Shown: positions 52,141 through 60,634 of the stretch, piece by piece
Layout of the letters: every line of letters begins with the position of its first letter
Position numbering within the stretch: the stretch's first letter is position 1
DNA from: JAUZRW01 sp964549915
GTDB lineage: Bacteria; Chloroflexota; Anaerolineae; Aggregatilineales; Phototrophicaceae
Direction of reading: 5' to 3'
Assembly: GCA_964549915.1 (NCBI GenBank)
Contig: CAZJWX010000003.1
Location: 62,001 to 126,000, forward strand
Length of the DNA: 64,000 bases
Position numbers and translations under genes: made by a program
Notes under the pieces: generated by a model
What the model was told of the DNA's origin: nothing
The model's input: only the letters and a program-made list of their open reading frames with translations
Database searches by the model: none

Positions 52141-53121
52141 ATGCATACATCCACCCCGCGCTGGCTGCTCCTGGCGAGCCTCGCCACAGTGATTGTCCTG
52201 GCAACTGGCTGCTTCCAGGCCGTCGGAGACCAGGCGGAAGGGACGGTTGTCGCCGAGCGGCTGACGGAGACACCCACGCAACCGCCCACCGAGACAGAAC
52301 CGCCAACAGCGGAGGCCACTGCTGAACTGACCGCACAGGTAGAAGCAACTGAAGAAATCCTGCTCGTCAGCCCGACACCCTCGGATACGACCACCGCGAC
52401 CCTCTATGTACCGAGCGATACACCCACTGTGACCAGCACCGCGACGAATACCCCGGCGGATCTCCCGTTAGGCAATGTCGAAGGGACGGCTGTCGCCCAG
52501 GAAGCGACACCAGACTCCTTCCAACTGACTTCAACAGCCCTCATCCAGGAAGCGACGGATCGCGTGGCGACAACCACAGCCGAAGCGGCCATCACCCAGG
52601 GGCTGGTTGATACGGCAACGCCGACTGCTTCGCCAACGACGGATGGCGGACAGTTATTCCCGACAACGCAAGCACCTGTCGTCAGTGGTGGAGACTGCGT
52701 GCATGAAGTGCGTCAGGGCGAGACCATGTACCGCCTGTCTGTCAATTATGGCCTGCCAATCAACACGATCGCGGCAGCCAACGGCATCGTCAACCCGACG
52801 CTGATCTTGATCGGTCAGCGCATCACCATTCCAGGCTGTGGCACGACGGGCTTTACCCCACCCCCCACATCGACGGTGATCCCCACACGGACACCGATTT
52901 TCGGCACGGGAGGGGCTGGACAGGGTGGCGGCGCGACGGCTTTCCCACCTGTCGGGGGTGGCAGCACCTGCGGCAGCCAATACATCGTGCAGCAGTACGA
53001 CACGCTCTTCCAGATTTCGCTGCGCTGCAATGTCCCGATTGCGAGCATCGCAGCAGCCAACGGCATCAGCAATATCAATCGCATCGAATATGGGCAGGTG
53101 CTGACGATCCCGCCACAATAA
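52141..53121 (+). CDS. Lipoprotein with Thr/Pro linker and two LysM domains (326 aa)
   Basis: Signal peptide with lipobox LATGC (20-24), so Cys24 is lipidated. A long Thr/Pro/Ala/Glu-rich linker (25-180) includes QEATPDSFQLTSTALIQEAT (120-139), nearly the same as in the protein at 15669. Two LysM domains, 186-232 and 278-325, each flanked by cysteine(s), bind N-acetylglucosamine polymers such as peptidoglycan; a Gly-rich spacer separates them. No hydrolase domain, so it is a binding or structural wall protein. Own promoter and own terminator. Confidence 0.9.
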   Translation: MHTSTPRWLLLASLATVIVLATGCFQAVGDQAEGTVVAERLTETPTQPPTETEPPTAEATAELTAQVEATEEILLVSPTPSDTTTATLYVPSDTPTVTSTATNTPADLPLGNVEGTAVAQEATPDSFQLTSTALIQEATDRVATTTAEAAITQGLVDTATPTASPTTDGGQLFPTTQAPVVSGGDCVHEVRQGETMYRLSVNYGLPINTIAAANGIVNPTLILIGQRITIPGCGTTGFTPPPTSTVIPTRTPIFGTGGAGQGGGATAFPPVGGGSTCGSQYIVQQYDTLFQISLRCNVPIASIAAANGISNINRIEYGQVLTIPPQ

Positions 53122-53147
53122 CCGACTTATGAACCTATGTCGCATTC

Positions 53148-53175
53148 AGAGGCGGTCTTTGTAGCCGCCTCTTTT
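53148..53175 (+). terminator. Intrinsic terminator after the LysM gene
   Basis: Stem AGAGGCGG (53148-53155) and CCGCCTCT (53165-53172), 9-base loop, then TTT. Confidence 0.88.
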
Positions 53176-53228
53176 CATGTCGCCCGATCATGTCGTGCCA
53201 GAACGACCAACCCTTGTGGAGGCTGCTT

Positions 53229-53768
53229 ATGCACGAAATGCACGAAGAAATCCTCAGCACACGCAGCATATACCGGGGACGGGTCGTCAACCTGGATGTG
53301 CACGCGGTACGCCTGCCCGATGGCAGCGAAAGCCAGCGGGAAGTCGTGCGGCATGTAGGCGCTGTGGGCGTGGTTGCGGTCGATGCAGACGCGCACGTGC
53401 TGTTGGTGCGGCAATATCGCAGCGGTGCAGGACAGATCATGATCGAGATTCCGGCTGGCCTGCTCGAACCCGGCGAAGACCCGGCACAGTCCGCTATTCG
53501 CGAATTGCGGGAAGAAACGGGCTACCGCCCCACCTCACTGGAACCGCTGGGAGGCGTCCACGCAGCGCCAGGCTATACCAGCGAATACATCCACCTCTTC
53601 TATGCACCGGGTTACGAATTCGCCCCGTTGGAGCAAGACACGGATGAATTTGTGGAAGCGCTGCGGGTTCCTTTGCAAGAGGCGCTGACGATGGTCGAAA
53701 CAGGTGCGATCACAGAAGCGAAATCGGTGGTTGCTCTGCTGCGCGTAGCACGCCGACTGGGGCGCTGA
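53229..53768 (+). CDS. Nudix hydrolase, ADP-ribose pyrophosphatase-like (179 aa)
   Basis: Hydrolyses nucleoside diphosphates linked to another group; nearest type is ADP-ribose diphosphatase (NudF-like). The Nudix box spans residues 77-98 (G, then E, REL, REETG), with the metal-binding glutamates in REETG; IEIPAGLLEPGE and the downstream APGYTSE fit NudF-like enzymes. ATG 53229 has an excellent GGAGG 6 bases upstream, in contrast to the frame's earlier ATG at 53190. It lies alone between a terminator and the L19 promoter. Confidence 0.93.
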   Translation: MHEMHEEILSTRSIYRGRVVNLDVHAVRLPDGSESQREVVRHVGAVGVVAVDADAHVLLVRQYRSGAGQIMIEIPAGLLEPGEDPAQSAIRELREETGYRPTSLEPLGGVHAAPGYTSEYIHLFYAPGYEFAPLEQDTDEFVEALRVPLQEALTMVETGAITEAKSVVALLRVARRLGR

Positions 53769-53786
53769 GGGCACCGGATGCACCCT

Positions 53787-53814
53787 TTTTCACGATCACC
53801 GCTCGTGCTACACT
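53787..53814 (+). promoter_or_regulatory. Promoter of rplS
   Basis: TTTTCA (53787-53792), 16 bases, TACACT (53809-53814) preceded by TGC. Transcription start predicted near 53821. Confidence 0.55.
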
Positions 53815-53839
53815 AGATTTTCTAATCAACTGAAGCCCG

Positions 53840-53873
53840 AACAACCAAGACGCGCTCTCCGGGCGCGTTGTTT
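53840..53873 (+). promoter_or_regulatory. Structured leader upstream of rplS
   Basis: ACGCGC (53850-53855) pairs with GCGCGT (53863-53868); the outer AACAA (53840-53844) can pair with TTGTT (53868-53872 region), leaving an internal bulge CCAAG. It lies in the leader just before the ribosome site AGGAGAGAG, as expected for ribosomal-protein feedback control. Not matched to a named leader family by eye. Confidence 0.4.
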
Positions 53874-53897
53874 GAGTATCCAGGAGAGAGCAACCTC

Positions 53898-54239
53898 ATG
53901 CACGAACTCATCAAGCACCTGCAATCCCCCCCGCCGGATCGTCCGACCGTAGAAGTTGGCGATACCGTCCGTGTCTATGTTCGTATCGTCGAAGGCAACA
54001 AAGAGCGTACGCAGCCCTTCGAAGGCGTTGTCATCCGCGCGCGCAAGGGCGGCAATAACGCGAATTTCACCGTTCGCCGCATCGCGTCGCATGGCGTCGG
54101 CGTGGAACGTACCTTCCTGGTGAACAGCCCGCGCCTCGAACGCATCGACATCAAGCGCCGTGCCAAGGTACGCCGCGCACAGCTCTACTACCTGCGCAAT
54201 CGTCGCGGCAAGGCTGCCCGCTTGAAGGAACGTCGTTAA
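53898..54239 (+). CDS. rplS: 50S ribosomal protein L19
   Basis: Located at the 30S-50S interface of the ribosome. The 113 residues carry the family's core PTVEVGDTVRVYVRIVEGNKERTQ segment, FEGVVIRARKGG and FTVRRIASHGVGVERTF, SPRLERI and the basic RRAKVRRAQLYYLRNRRGKAARLKERR end. ATG 53898 follows AGGAGAGAG by 7 bases; an upstream in-frame ATG lies inside the leader hairpin region. The common partners trmD and rimM are not adjacent; instead a hydrolase gene follows by 18 bases. Confidence 0.98.
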   Translation: MHELIKHLQSPPPDRPTVEVGDTVRVYVRIVEGNKERTQPFEGVVIRARKGGNNANFTVRRIASHGVGVERTFLVNSPRLERIDIKRRAKVRRAQLYYLRNRRGKAARLKERR

Positions 54240-54257
54240 GCGCCAGGAGCAACCGCA

Positions 54258-54998
54258 GTGGACAGACCGTTCATCGGTATCTCGGCGTCGCAGTACCAGA
54301 AGCCGGGACGAACATGGCGTTATAACATCGCGTATGAACCGAATATCGTCGCCATTGAACGCGCCGGGGGATTACCGATCATCATCCCGGCATCTGTCTC
54401 GATGGATACGTTAGATGCCATCTACCAACGGCTGGATGGCGTACTGCTGCCCGGTGGGGGCGACATCAACCCGCAAGCTTACGGACAGCAAGCGCACGAG
54501 ACAATCGACTCGGTCGATGATGCCCGCGACAGCATTGAGATGACGCTGACGCGCAAGGCCGTCGCGGATGATCTGCCCATTTTCGGCATCTGCCGGGGCG
54601 TCCAGGTGATGAACGTAGCACTTGGGGGTTCGCTGCTGCAGGATATTCCCTCCATGGTCGAACACGCTGCGCGTCACACGATCGACAAAGAACGCGAGCC
54701 GCGCAGCAAGGTGCTGCACGATGTTCGCATCGAAGAGGGCACACGGTTGGCCCAGATCATCGGCGAGTCCGTCGTCCCAGTCAACAGCATCCACCATCAG
54801 GCACTGGGGAACATCGCGCCCGGCGCGCGCGTGACGGCTTATTCTAGCGATGGGCTGAAGGAGGGCATTGAACTGCCGGATAAGCATTTCGCGCTGGCAG
54901 TGCAGTGGCATCCGGAAGATATGATTGACGACGACCCGCGCATGCAGGCGCTCTTCGACGCATTTGTCGATGCAGCTCGCAATCGCATGCGATCGTAG
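54258..54998 (+). CDS. Class I glutamine-amidotransferase-like hydrolase, PuuD type (246 aa)
   Basis: Peptidase C26 family, whose best-known member PuuD cleaves gamma-glutamyl-GABA in putrescine breakdown. Catalytic triad in place: Cys112 in FGICRGVQVMNV, His218 and Glu220 in VQWHPEDM. Substrate loop elements LLPGGGDINPQAYG (63-76) and INSIHHQALG-like HHQ are present. Start is GTG with AGGAG upstream. It shares the rplS transcript (18-base gap) and ends at a strong terminator. Other Puu genes are absent, so the true gamma-glutamyl substrate is open. Confidence 0.92.
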   Translation: MDRPFIGISASQYQKPGRTWRYNIAYEPNIVAIERAGGLPIIIPASVSMDTLDAIYQRLDGVLLPGGGDINPQAYGQQAHETIDSVDDARDSIEMTLTRKAVADDLPIFGICRGVQVMNVALGGSLLQDIPSMVEHAARHTIDKEREPRSKVLHDVRIEEGTRLAQIIGESVVPVNSIHHQALGNIAPGARVTAYSSDGLKEGIELPDKHFALAVQWHPEDMIDDDPRMQALFDAFVDAARNRMRS

Positions 54999-55034
54999 CC
55001 ACATGTCGCACATCGACCTGTAGCATTGAAAGAG

Positions 55035-55056
55035 GGCGCATCATGCGCCTTTTTTG
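55035..55056 (+). terminator. Intrinsic terminator after the rplS operon
   Basis: GGCGCA-TCA-TGCGCC stem (55035-55049) followed by seven T residues interrupted by none up to 55055. It lies 37 bases after the hydrolase stop. Confidence 0.85.
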
Positions 55057-55060
55057 TTTC

Positions 55061-57361
55061 TCAACCGATCTGTGGGTTGACCGAAGTGCTCGACTTGGAA
55101 GCCTCTTCGCCGCCGAAGGTGAGGACGCGCAAAGACCCTTCCGGTGGTTGCAGCGGCAAGCGTACGTAAAATGTCGCGCCAGGGAATTCTGTCATGCTGT
55201 GCCCGGGACTCTCCACCCAGATTTCGCCACCGTGTCCTTCGATGATCCCCTTGGCAATCGTCAGCCCCAGCCCGGGCCCCGCACCCATGAATTTGTAGAT
55301 GCCCGTTGAATGAAGCTGCGTATCGAAACCGCGATAGAATTTCTGGAAGATATAGGGCAGGTCTTTCGCTGCGATGCCCACGCCCGTATCCTGAATCTTG
55401 AACACGACCGATTCCGGCTTCCCCGGTCGGCTTTCCAGATAAGCGCTGACATCAATACGACCGCCATCCGGCGTGAATTTGATAGCGTTCATGAAAAGAT
55501 TGCGCAATGCCTGGGTCAGGCGCTGCAAATCAGCCTCAACGTTGGGCAGCCCCTCCAGATCATGCACATGGATCGTGATATTGCGCTGATTCACGGGATC
55601 GCGCAGCGGTTCCAACGCCAGTTTCACCAGGGTTGCAGGTGCCGTTCGGACGAAGCGCAAATCCATCGAATTCACGTCAATCTGGCTCACATCCAGCATG
55701 GCAGAAATCAGTTCTTCCATACGCTCAGTGGATTTGCGCAGGTTCTGGATCATTTGCTGTGCGCCGGGATCATCGCCATTCATCATGCTATCGATGATGT
55801 CGGTATAGCCACGCACCTGCGCCAGCGGCGTGCGTAGCTCATGGCTGGCAATAGTGATGAAATCAGTCTTGATGGCGTCCAGCTTCTCCAACTCGGAGTT
55901 GGCGTTTTCCAGCCGCTTGTTGAGGACGCGCATGGTATCGTTGAGGTGCTGCAAATCGTCAATCAGGCGAGCGCTGCGCAGTGCCGTCGTCACCTGATGC
56001 CCGATCACGAAGAGCATCTCCATATCCGCTTCCTGGTACAGCCCCCCGTTGAGCTTCGTGCCCCCTGCCAGCAACCCAATCAAGCGATCCTCTGCCACCA
56101 GGGGAACATACGCACTCATCCCCAGGCTGTGAAAGAAGGCGCGTTCTTCTTCCTGCACCGCCGCGTAGGCCGGGTTGTAATCCACATCGTATTGCGTTAG
56201 CCCCTCTTTCTCGACGACGAGTTTGTGGTAAATTGGACTCTTCTTGCTGAGGTAGCCACTTGCCCTGGGCGTTTCCAGCGTACTGCCGCCGTCCAGCACA
56301 ATCAATTCGACAGCATCGGGGAAACGAAAGGTGCTGTTGATGAGAATCAAGGCAGAACGACGCAGCCCCAGCACACGATTGAGGGAATTGGTAGTTGCAG
56401 CAACGACTTCGTCGAGCGTTGCCGCGCGTGCAACCTGCTGACTGTAGAGCGCGATGGCCTCCGGTAAGTCCAGAGTGGTGCGGGCCAGAATACGCTGGAA
56501 GAGCCAGTTGATGATCCCACGCGCCGTGATAATAATGGCAGCGCCCATCAGTGCGATAGCCCCGATGACGAGAATACTCAACGCCGGATTGGGCAAATTG
56601 AATGCCCGCGAGAAATCATAGCGGTTCGCGAAATACAGCCCTGCAAACAGCAAGACCCAGGTCACCGCAATCAGGGCGAGGGAGCGCGCGCCGTCAAAGA
56701 GCAAAGTCCGCAAATCAGGCAGGTGCTGCCACAAGCGGCTGAGCGTTGCCAGCAATCCCACGATGGCACCCAGGCCAGCGGCCAGCAACATCCAGACCGC
56801 CGATGCACTGGTCAGCAGAAAGACCGTCAGAAACAGCAGCGCAGCCCCGGCCAGCCAGTATACGGCGCGGTTGGCGATTTCCGGCATACTGGCACGGAAG
56901 AAGCGCACGAATATCAGCAGGCTGAGCCATAAATTGAACCCCAACAAACCGACGACAACCACGACGGCGGGTAAGGTCGGGAGCGCTTCAGGCCAGTTCA
57001 CCCACCCTGTGACGGGAACCGGGCTGAGCAACGCTGCAACCAGGTAAGCCGCCAGCCACACAATCCCCAGCCCGAGCCAGAGTCGCTGCACCCGTCCCCA
57101 GACAATATCTTGCAACACGAGGGAACCATAGAAGAGCGTCAGCACGATCCCGCCAGCCCAGAAGAGCACAGCACGGGGTAGCGTGTCCGCAAGCTGCCAC
57201 TCGGCAGGTAACCAGAGGGCAGCTGTAGTCGCCATCAACGACAGCAGTAGCAGCCCCAGTGCCGCCGCCGAAGCACCTCGCTGCCGGATCACCAACAGGA
57301 GCATTCCGAACTCCACGAGCAGCACCGCTGCGATCAAGATGTTGTACGCATCCAGGATCAT
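55061..57361 (-). CDS. Membrane histidine kinase with GAF domain (766 aa)
   Basis: About eight N-terminal helices (5-285) resembling a multi-helix sensor, then a GAF domain (about 300-465), a coiled-coil linker (470-500), HisKA with His507 in TIASHELRTPLAQVRGY, and the ATPase with LFMNAIKFTPDGGR, DTGVGIAAKDL and GPGLGLTIAKG. No receiver is attached or adjacent. ATG 57361 has AGGCGG 4 bases upstream and lies 18 bases after the AlbA-like gene, so both are in one leftward operon. The sensed signal is unknown; such kinases often monitor membrane or small-molecule state. Confidence 0.9.
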   Translation of the reverse strand: MILDAYNILIAAVLLVEFGMLLLVIRQRGASAAALGLLLLSLMATTAALWLPAEWQLADTLPRAVLFWAGGIVLTLFYGSLVLQDIVWGRVQRLWLGLGIVWLAAYLVAALLSPVPVTGWVNWPEALPTLPAVVVVVGLLGFNLWLSLLIFVRFFRASMPEIANRAVYWLAGAALLFLTVFLLTSASAVWMLLAAGLGAIVGLLATLSRLWQHLPDLRTLLFDGARSLALIAVTWVLLFAGLYFANRYDFSRAFNLPNPALSILVIGAIALMGAAIIITARGIINWLFQRILARTTLDLPEAIALYSQQVARAATLDEVVAATTNSLNRVLGLRRSALILINSTFRFPDAVELIVLDGGSTLETPRASGYLSKKSPIYHKLVVEKEGLTQYDVDYNPAYAAVQEEERAFFHSLGMSAYVPLVAEDRLIGLLAGGTKLNGGLYQEADMEMLFVIGHQVTTALRSARLIDDLQHLNDTMRVLNKRLENANSELEKLDAIKTDFITIASHELRTPLAQVRGYTDIIDSMMNGDDPGAQQMIQNLRKSTERMEELISAMLDVSQIDVNSMDLRFVRTAPATLVKLALEPLRDPVNQRNITIHVHDLEGLPNVEADLQRLTQALRNLFMNAIKFTPDGGRIDVSAYLESRPGKPESVVFKIQDTGVGIAAKDLPYIFQKFYRGFDTQLHSTGIYKFMGAGPGLGLTIAKGIIEGHGGEIWVESPGHSMTEFPGATFYVRLPLQPPEGSLRVLTFGGEEASKSSTSVNPQIG

Positions 57362-57379
57362 GTATCCGCCTATCGTGGA

Positions 57380-58969
57380 TCACTTCAGAATGTAGTGAGT
57401 GCCCTTCTTGGAGCCAACCTTAATCAGTATGCCCTTCTCCACCATATCGACAAGATCGAGGCGCAGTGTCTCCGCAGAGACCCCTTCGCAAAGCTGACGA
57501 TATTCCCGATTGGTGATGGAGCCTTGCTCGCGAATGTATTGCAACGCCTTGGCCTGACGATGATTGGTGTTGCGCATCCAATCGGGTGGCTTGGGCTTTT
57601 CGCGCTCATTGTAGAGGGTGACGGCAAAGCTGTAAGGACGTGCATCGAAGTGCGGCGGTTGGTGACCCGCCTGCTCCATGACTTCGATCATGCGATCAAT
57701 ACCCAGCCCCAATTCTTCAATGTAGCCCCATTGGAAGAGACCGTTTACGATACGAGGGTTGCGGCTGAAATGCTCGTCCTTGATGTTCTCCACTGTGATG
57801 AAACCCGGCAGGCCACCTGGCGAAATCACTTCCAGGCGGTCGGAATACATGCGCAATTCAATGCGTCGTCCCCGCAGGCGATAATCGCGATGGCAGATGG
57901 CATTCACGATGGCTTCGCGAACTGCAAACTGCGGGTATTCCGTGCGTTCTTCGCGCTCCAACCCCTTGACTACCGCGCTGACCGCCATTTCACTCCAGAT
58001 CAAGTTCCAGGCGGATTCAATCAGGCGTGGCAGCGGGCCAGTTAATTCCTCGCGGCGGGTATACCCCGCCAGGCCGCTCTCGCCACGTGGGGTCGTGCCG
58101 ACGAATTTGGCGAAGACTACGCTGCTCTGTGGCAGCCACTGCTGGGGATATTCGGTGAAGAGCAAAATGCCCACGACCGTCGGTTGACCATCTTCTGTGA
58201 TCGCGCCGATTTCCAGCAAGAGGTCTTCGACCTTGCCGTTGTAAGGGCGCTTGGTGCGCTCTGCACGTTTGGCGAGATATTCTTCGATCATCTCGCGGTT
58301 GAAGGTCTCTCGCGTCGCGCCGTGCACGGCTTCGGATTCGTAATCACCCGTGCTCTTCGCGCTGGCGAGGCGCAGAATCTCTTGCCCACCGAGCGGACGA
58401 TTGTGGTCACCGCTGCGAATCAGCACACGCCCATCGGACATGGCATGCAGTTCGATGCTGCGCGGTACCCGCAGCGTGTAGACGACGACGGTCTCGGCGT
58501 CATCATCGCTAGTCTGCACTTCGAACGAGCCAACTTCGCCAAAAGGATCTTCCGCTTCCGCGGCATCAGCACCTGCGGCGCTATCCCCACTGCTGCTGTC
58601 ACTTTCGCTGTCGTCTCCCTCAGCTTTTTCCGCCCCATTGACGGCAACTGCCTGCGGCACAGCTTCAGCATCTTCTACCAGCGGCGCGCGCAAGCTGCCA
58701 TTGACGCTGCTGAAACGCACTTCCTCCCACTTGTTGGCTACAACAGGTGGGTTGTAAAGCTCATCCGCCTGCTTGATCGCTTCCTGCACACTTTCAATCG
58801 TAGGGGGGTCGTCTGCTGGGGTTCCGTCCGGGCGTAGACCGATCAGAATCGTGCCGCCTTCGGTATTGGCGAATGCCACCAGCGTCTCCGCAATGGCTTG
58901 CGGATCCGGAGTCGGCAAGAAGGCGAGTCGGGGGCCTTGGCCTTGTCGAATTAGGTCAGGGTTTATCAT
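57380..58969 (-). CDS. AlbA_2-HATPase_c_4 protein with winged-helix end (529 aa)
   Basis: N-terminal AlbA_2 (schlafen-like) domain (ETLVAFANTEGGTILIGLRPDG, about 28-49), a highly acidic Ser/Asp/Glu insertion (about 110-150), then YTLRVPRS and RSGDHNRPL completing that domain. A middle HATPase_c_4 region has REAIVNAICHRDY and LEVISPGGLPG, SRNPRIVNGLFQWGYIEELGLGI, and the end has a winged helix (about 465-529). Proteins of this build are called transcriptional regulators or RecG-like ATP-binding proteins, but few have been studied. No clear ribosome site precedes the ATG. Shares an operon with a membrane kinase. Confidence 0.82.
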   Translation of the reverse strand: MINPDLIRQGQGPRLAFLPTPDPQAIAETLVAFANTEGGTILIGLRPDGTPADDPPTIESVQEAIKQADELYNPPVVANKWEEVRFSSVNGSLRAPLVEDAEAVPQAVAVNGAEKAEGDDSESDSSSGDSAAGADAAEAEDPFGEVGSFEVQTSDDDAETVVVYTLRVPRSIELHAMSDGRVLIRSGDHNRPLGGQEILRLASAKSTGDYESEAVHGATRETFNREMIEEYLAKRAERTKRPYNGKVEDLLLEIGAITEDGQPTVVGILLFTEYPQQWLPQSSVVFAKFVGTTPRGESGLAGYTRREELTGPLPRLIESAWNLIWSEMAVSAVVKGLEREERTEYPQFAVREAIVNAICHRDYRLRGRRIELRMYSDRLEVISPGGLPGFITVENIKDEHFSRNPRIVNGLFQWGYIEELGLGIDRMIEVMEQAGHQPPHFDARPYSFAVTLYNEREKPKPPDWMRNTNHRQAKALQYIREQGSITNREYRQLCEGVSAETLRLDLVDMVEKGILIKVGSKKGTHYILK

Positions 58970-59006
58970 GGCTGTTCGCTACAGTTACCAGCTTGTTAGA
59001 CGCGAG

Positions 59007-59015
59007 ATTGTACCA
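59007..59015 (-). promoter_or_regulatory. Extended -10 promoter of the AlbA-kinase operon
   Basis: Minus strand TGGTACAAT (TGn plus TACAAT), about 38 bases before ATG 58969; no -35 seen. Confidence 0.45.
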
Positions 59016-59061
59016 TATTTCCGGAAAAACCCGGCATAGCTTACGGTCAGGCTGCAATTTC

Positions 59062-59070
59062 TGGTATCAT
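59062..59070 (+). promoter_or_regulatory. Extended -10 promoter of the radical SAM operon
   Basis: TGGTATCAT (TGn plus TATCAT at 59065-59070), about 71 bases before ATG 59141; no -35 seen. It is divergent from the promoter at 59007. Confidence 0.45.
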
Positions 59071-59140
59071 TGTAACAGGAGTTTGCGCATTTCGTCGCGC
59101 AAAACCACGATATTTCCGTTAACCATCCACTGAGCATCCC

Positions 59141-60163
59141 ATGCAGCGTATCGCCCCTTTGCTGAATCTCGCCGGAAATCGCCTTCACAGCCTGCCCTTG
59201 CTGGTCATGTATCTGACTGATGGTTGCAATAGTCGCTGTATCTCCTGCAACATCTGGCAGAATCCACGCCGCAATATGCCGATGCAACTGGTGAAGCGCA
59301 TCGCAGCACAAGTGCCGGAAATGGGCGTGCGCTGGGTGCTGCTCAGCGGAGGTGAAGCCATGCAACACCCGGAATGGCCCGCCATTGCCAGGAGCTTCCG
59401 GGAACAAGGCGTTCATACGATGCTGCTGACCAACGGGCTGCTGCTGCGGCGGCAGATCGATGAAGTGGTGAAAAGCGTTGATGAAGTGATCGTCAGCCTG
59501 GACGGGGGCAATGCTGCGACTTACGAGGCCATTCGCGGTGTGGATGCTTTCGACCTCGTACTGGATGGCGTCCGCGCCTGCCGAAATCGTGGACTTCCCG
59601 TGACCACCCGCACCACTGTACAACGCGCAAATTATGCGGAAATCCCGCAAATCATCGAAGTCGGCTTGCAGAACGACGTGAACGCCATCAGCTTCCTGCC
59701 TGCCGATGTCAGCAGTGATGAAGCCTTTGGCGAACGCGACGCAACCTGGAATGACGGCGCCTTAACCCTGGAAGACACCGAAAAACTGGACACCATTATC
59801 GACAACATCGAAGAGCGCTATCTGGCGGCCTTCACAGACGGACGCATTGCCGAGAGTCCCCGCAAGCTGCGACGCATTCTGGTGCAGTACTTCCGGGCGC
59901 TGTTGGGGGAAGCGGATTTCGCTGCCCCACCCTGCAACGCCCCGCACTTCAGCACGGTAATCGAGGTCGATGGCAGCTTGCGCCCCTGCTACTTCCTACC
60001 CAAGGTCGGACGACTGAGGCCGGAAGATGACCGCCTGAAAACGGCGGTGAACACCACAGCGGGACAGGCAATGCGCAAGGCGTATCGTGCCGGGCAGCGC
60101 CCCGAGTGCGAACGCTGCGTCTGCCCGCTGTACAAGGGAGCGCGGGCACTGTTGAGGATGTGA
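59141..60163 (+). CDS. Radical SAM protein with SPASM-like C-terminal cysteines (340 aa)
   Basis: The 4Fe-4S cluster motif CNSRCISC (Cys29, Cys33, Cys36) follows the first strand, with LSGGEAMQHPEW as the SAM-binding GGE motif and VSLDGGNAATYEAIRG, typical of the MoaA/PqqE-like group. The C-terminal third has several more cysteines (PPCNAPHF, RPCYFLPK, CERCVCPL) of SPASM type, for an auxiliary cluster. Enzymes of this group modify peptides or small molecules. It leads a three-gene operon with a membrane protein and a methyltransferase; no small precursor peptide gene was found. Confidence 0.9.
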   Translation: MQRIAPLLNLAGNRLHSLPLLVMYLTDGCNSRCISCNIWQNPRRNMPMQLVKRIAAQVPEMGVRWVLLSGGEAMQHPEWPAIARSFREQGVHTMLLTNGLLLRRQIDEVVKSVDEVIVSLDGGNAATYEAIRGVDAFDLVLDGVRACRNRGLPVTTRTTVQRANYAEIPQIIEVGLQNDVNAISFLPADVSSDEAFGERDATWNDGALTLEDTEKLDTIIDNIEERYLAAFTDGRIAESPRKLRRILVQYFRALLGEADFAAPPCNAPHFSTVIEVDGSLRPCYFLPKVGRLRPEDDRLKTAVNTTAGQAMRKAYRAGQRPECERCVCPLYKGARALLRM

Positions 60164-60166
60164 AGC

Positions 60167-60634
60167 ATGTGGATTCTGCTGAGTCTGATTCTCATCACGG
60201 CGCTGCTGGCGGCGCGCGCATTCCTGGTGACCATGGGCACGATCAAAGATCCCATCCTGCAAAGCTTCGAAGTCTTCGGCGAAGAGCAACACTACAGCCC
60301 TTCGCTCTGGCTGGTCGTGTGGACGGGAGCCACGCTCTATCTGTCGCTGTTCCTGTATTTTCCGGCGGGCCAGGTCGTGATGCTCGGCGTTCTCGTCGGG
60401 CTGGCAATCTCCGGGTTGGCAGAGCCAGTCCACCGTCTGCGCGAACGGTACAATCTGCATTTTAAGAATTTCCCGAAGTGGTATCACATCATGGTCGAGC
60501 GTACTGATCGTGAGGAACGGCGTCGCATCGCTTATCACTGGCTGCGGTTGCCCGCACGTACGCGCTGGCTCTATAACGCACGCACCGAATTATTCTGGCA
60601 ATGGGTCGATCAAGTGTTGATCACGGTTGGCTGA
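60167..60634 (+). CDS. Membrane protein of unknown function (155 aa)
   Basis: Three predicted helices (about 2-22, 45-65, 67-87), then a basic, aromatic cytosolic part (RERYNLHFKNFPKWYHIMVE and RTRWLYNARTELFWQWVDQ). No family recognised. It begins 3 bases after the radical SAM stop and its stop overlaps the next ATG (TGATG), so all three genes are translated in succession. The tight coupling suggests it anchors or transports the product of the pathway; this is inference. Confidence 0.75.
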   Translation: MWILLSLILITALLAARAFLVTMGTIKDPILQSFEVFGEEQHYSPSLWLVVWTGATLYLSLFLYFPAGQVVMLGVLVGLAISGLAEPVHRLRERYNLHFKNFPKWYHIMVERTDREERRRIAYHWLRLPARTRWLYNARTELFWQWVDQVLITVG

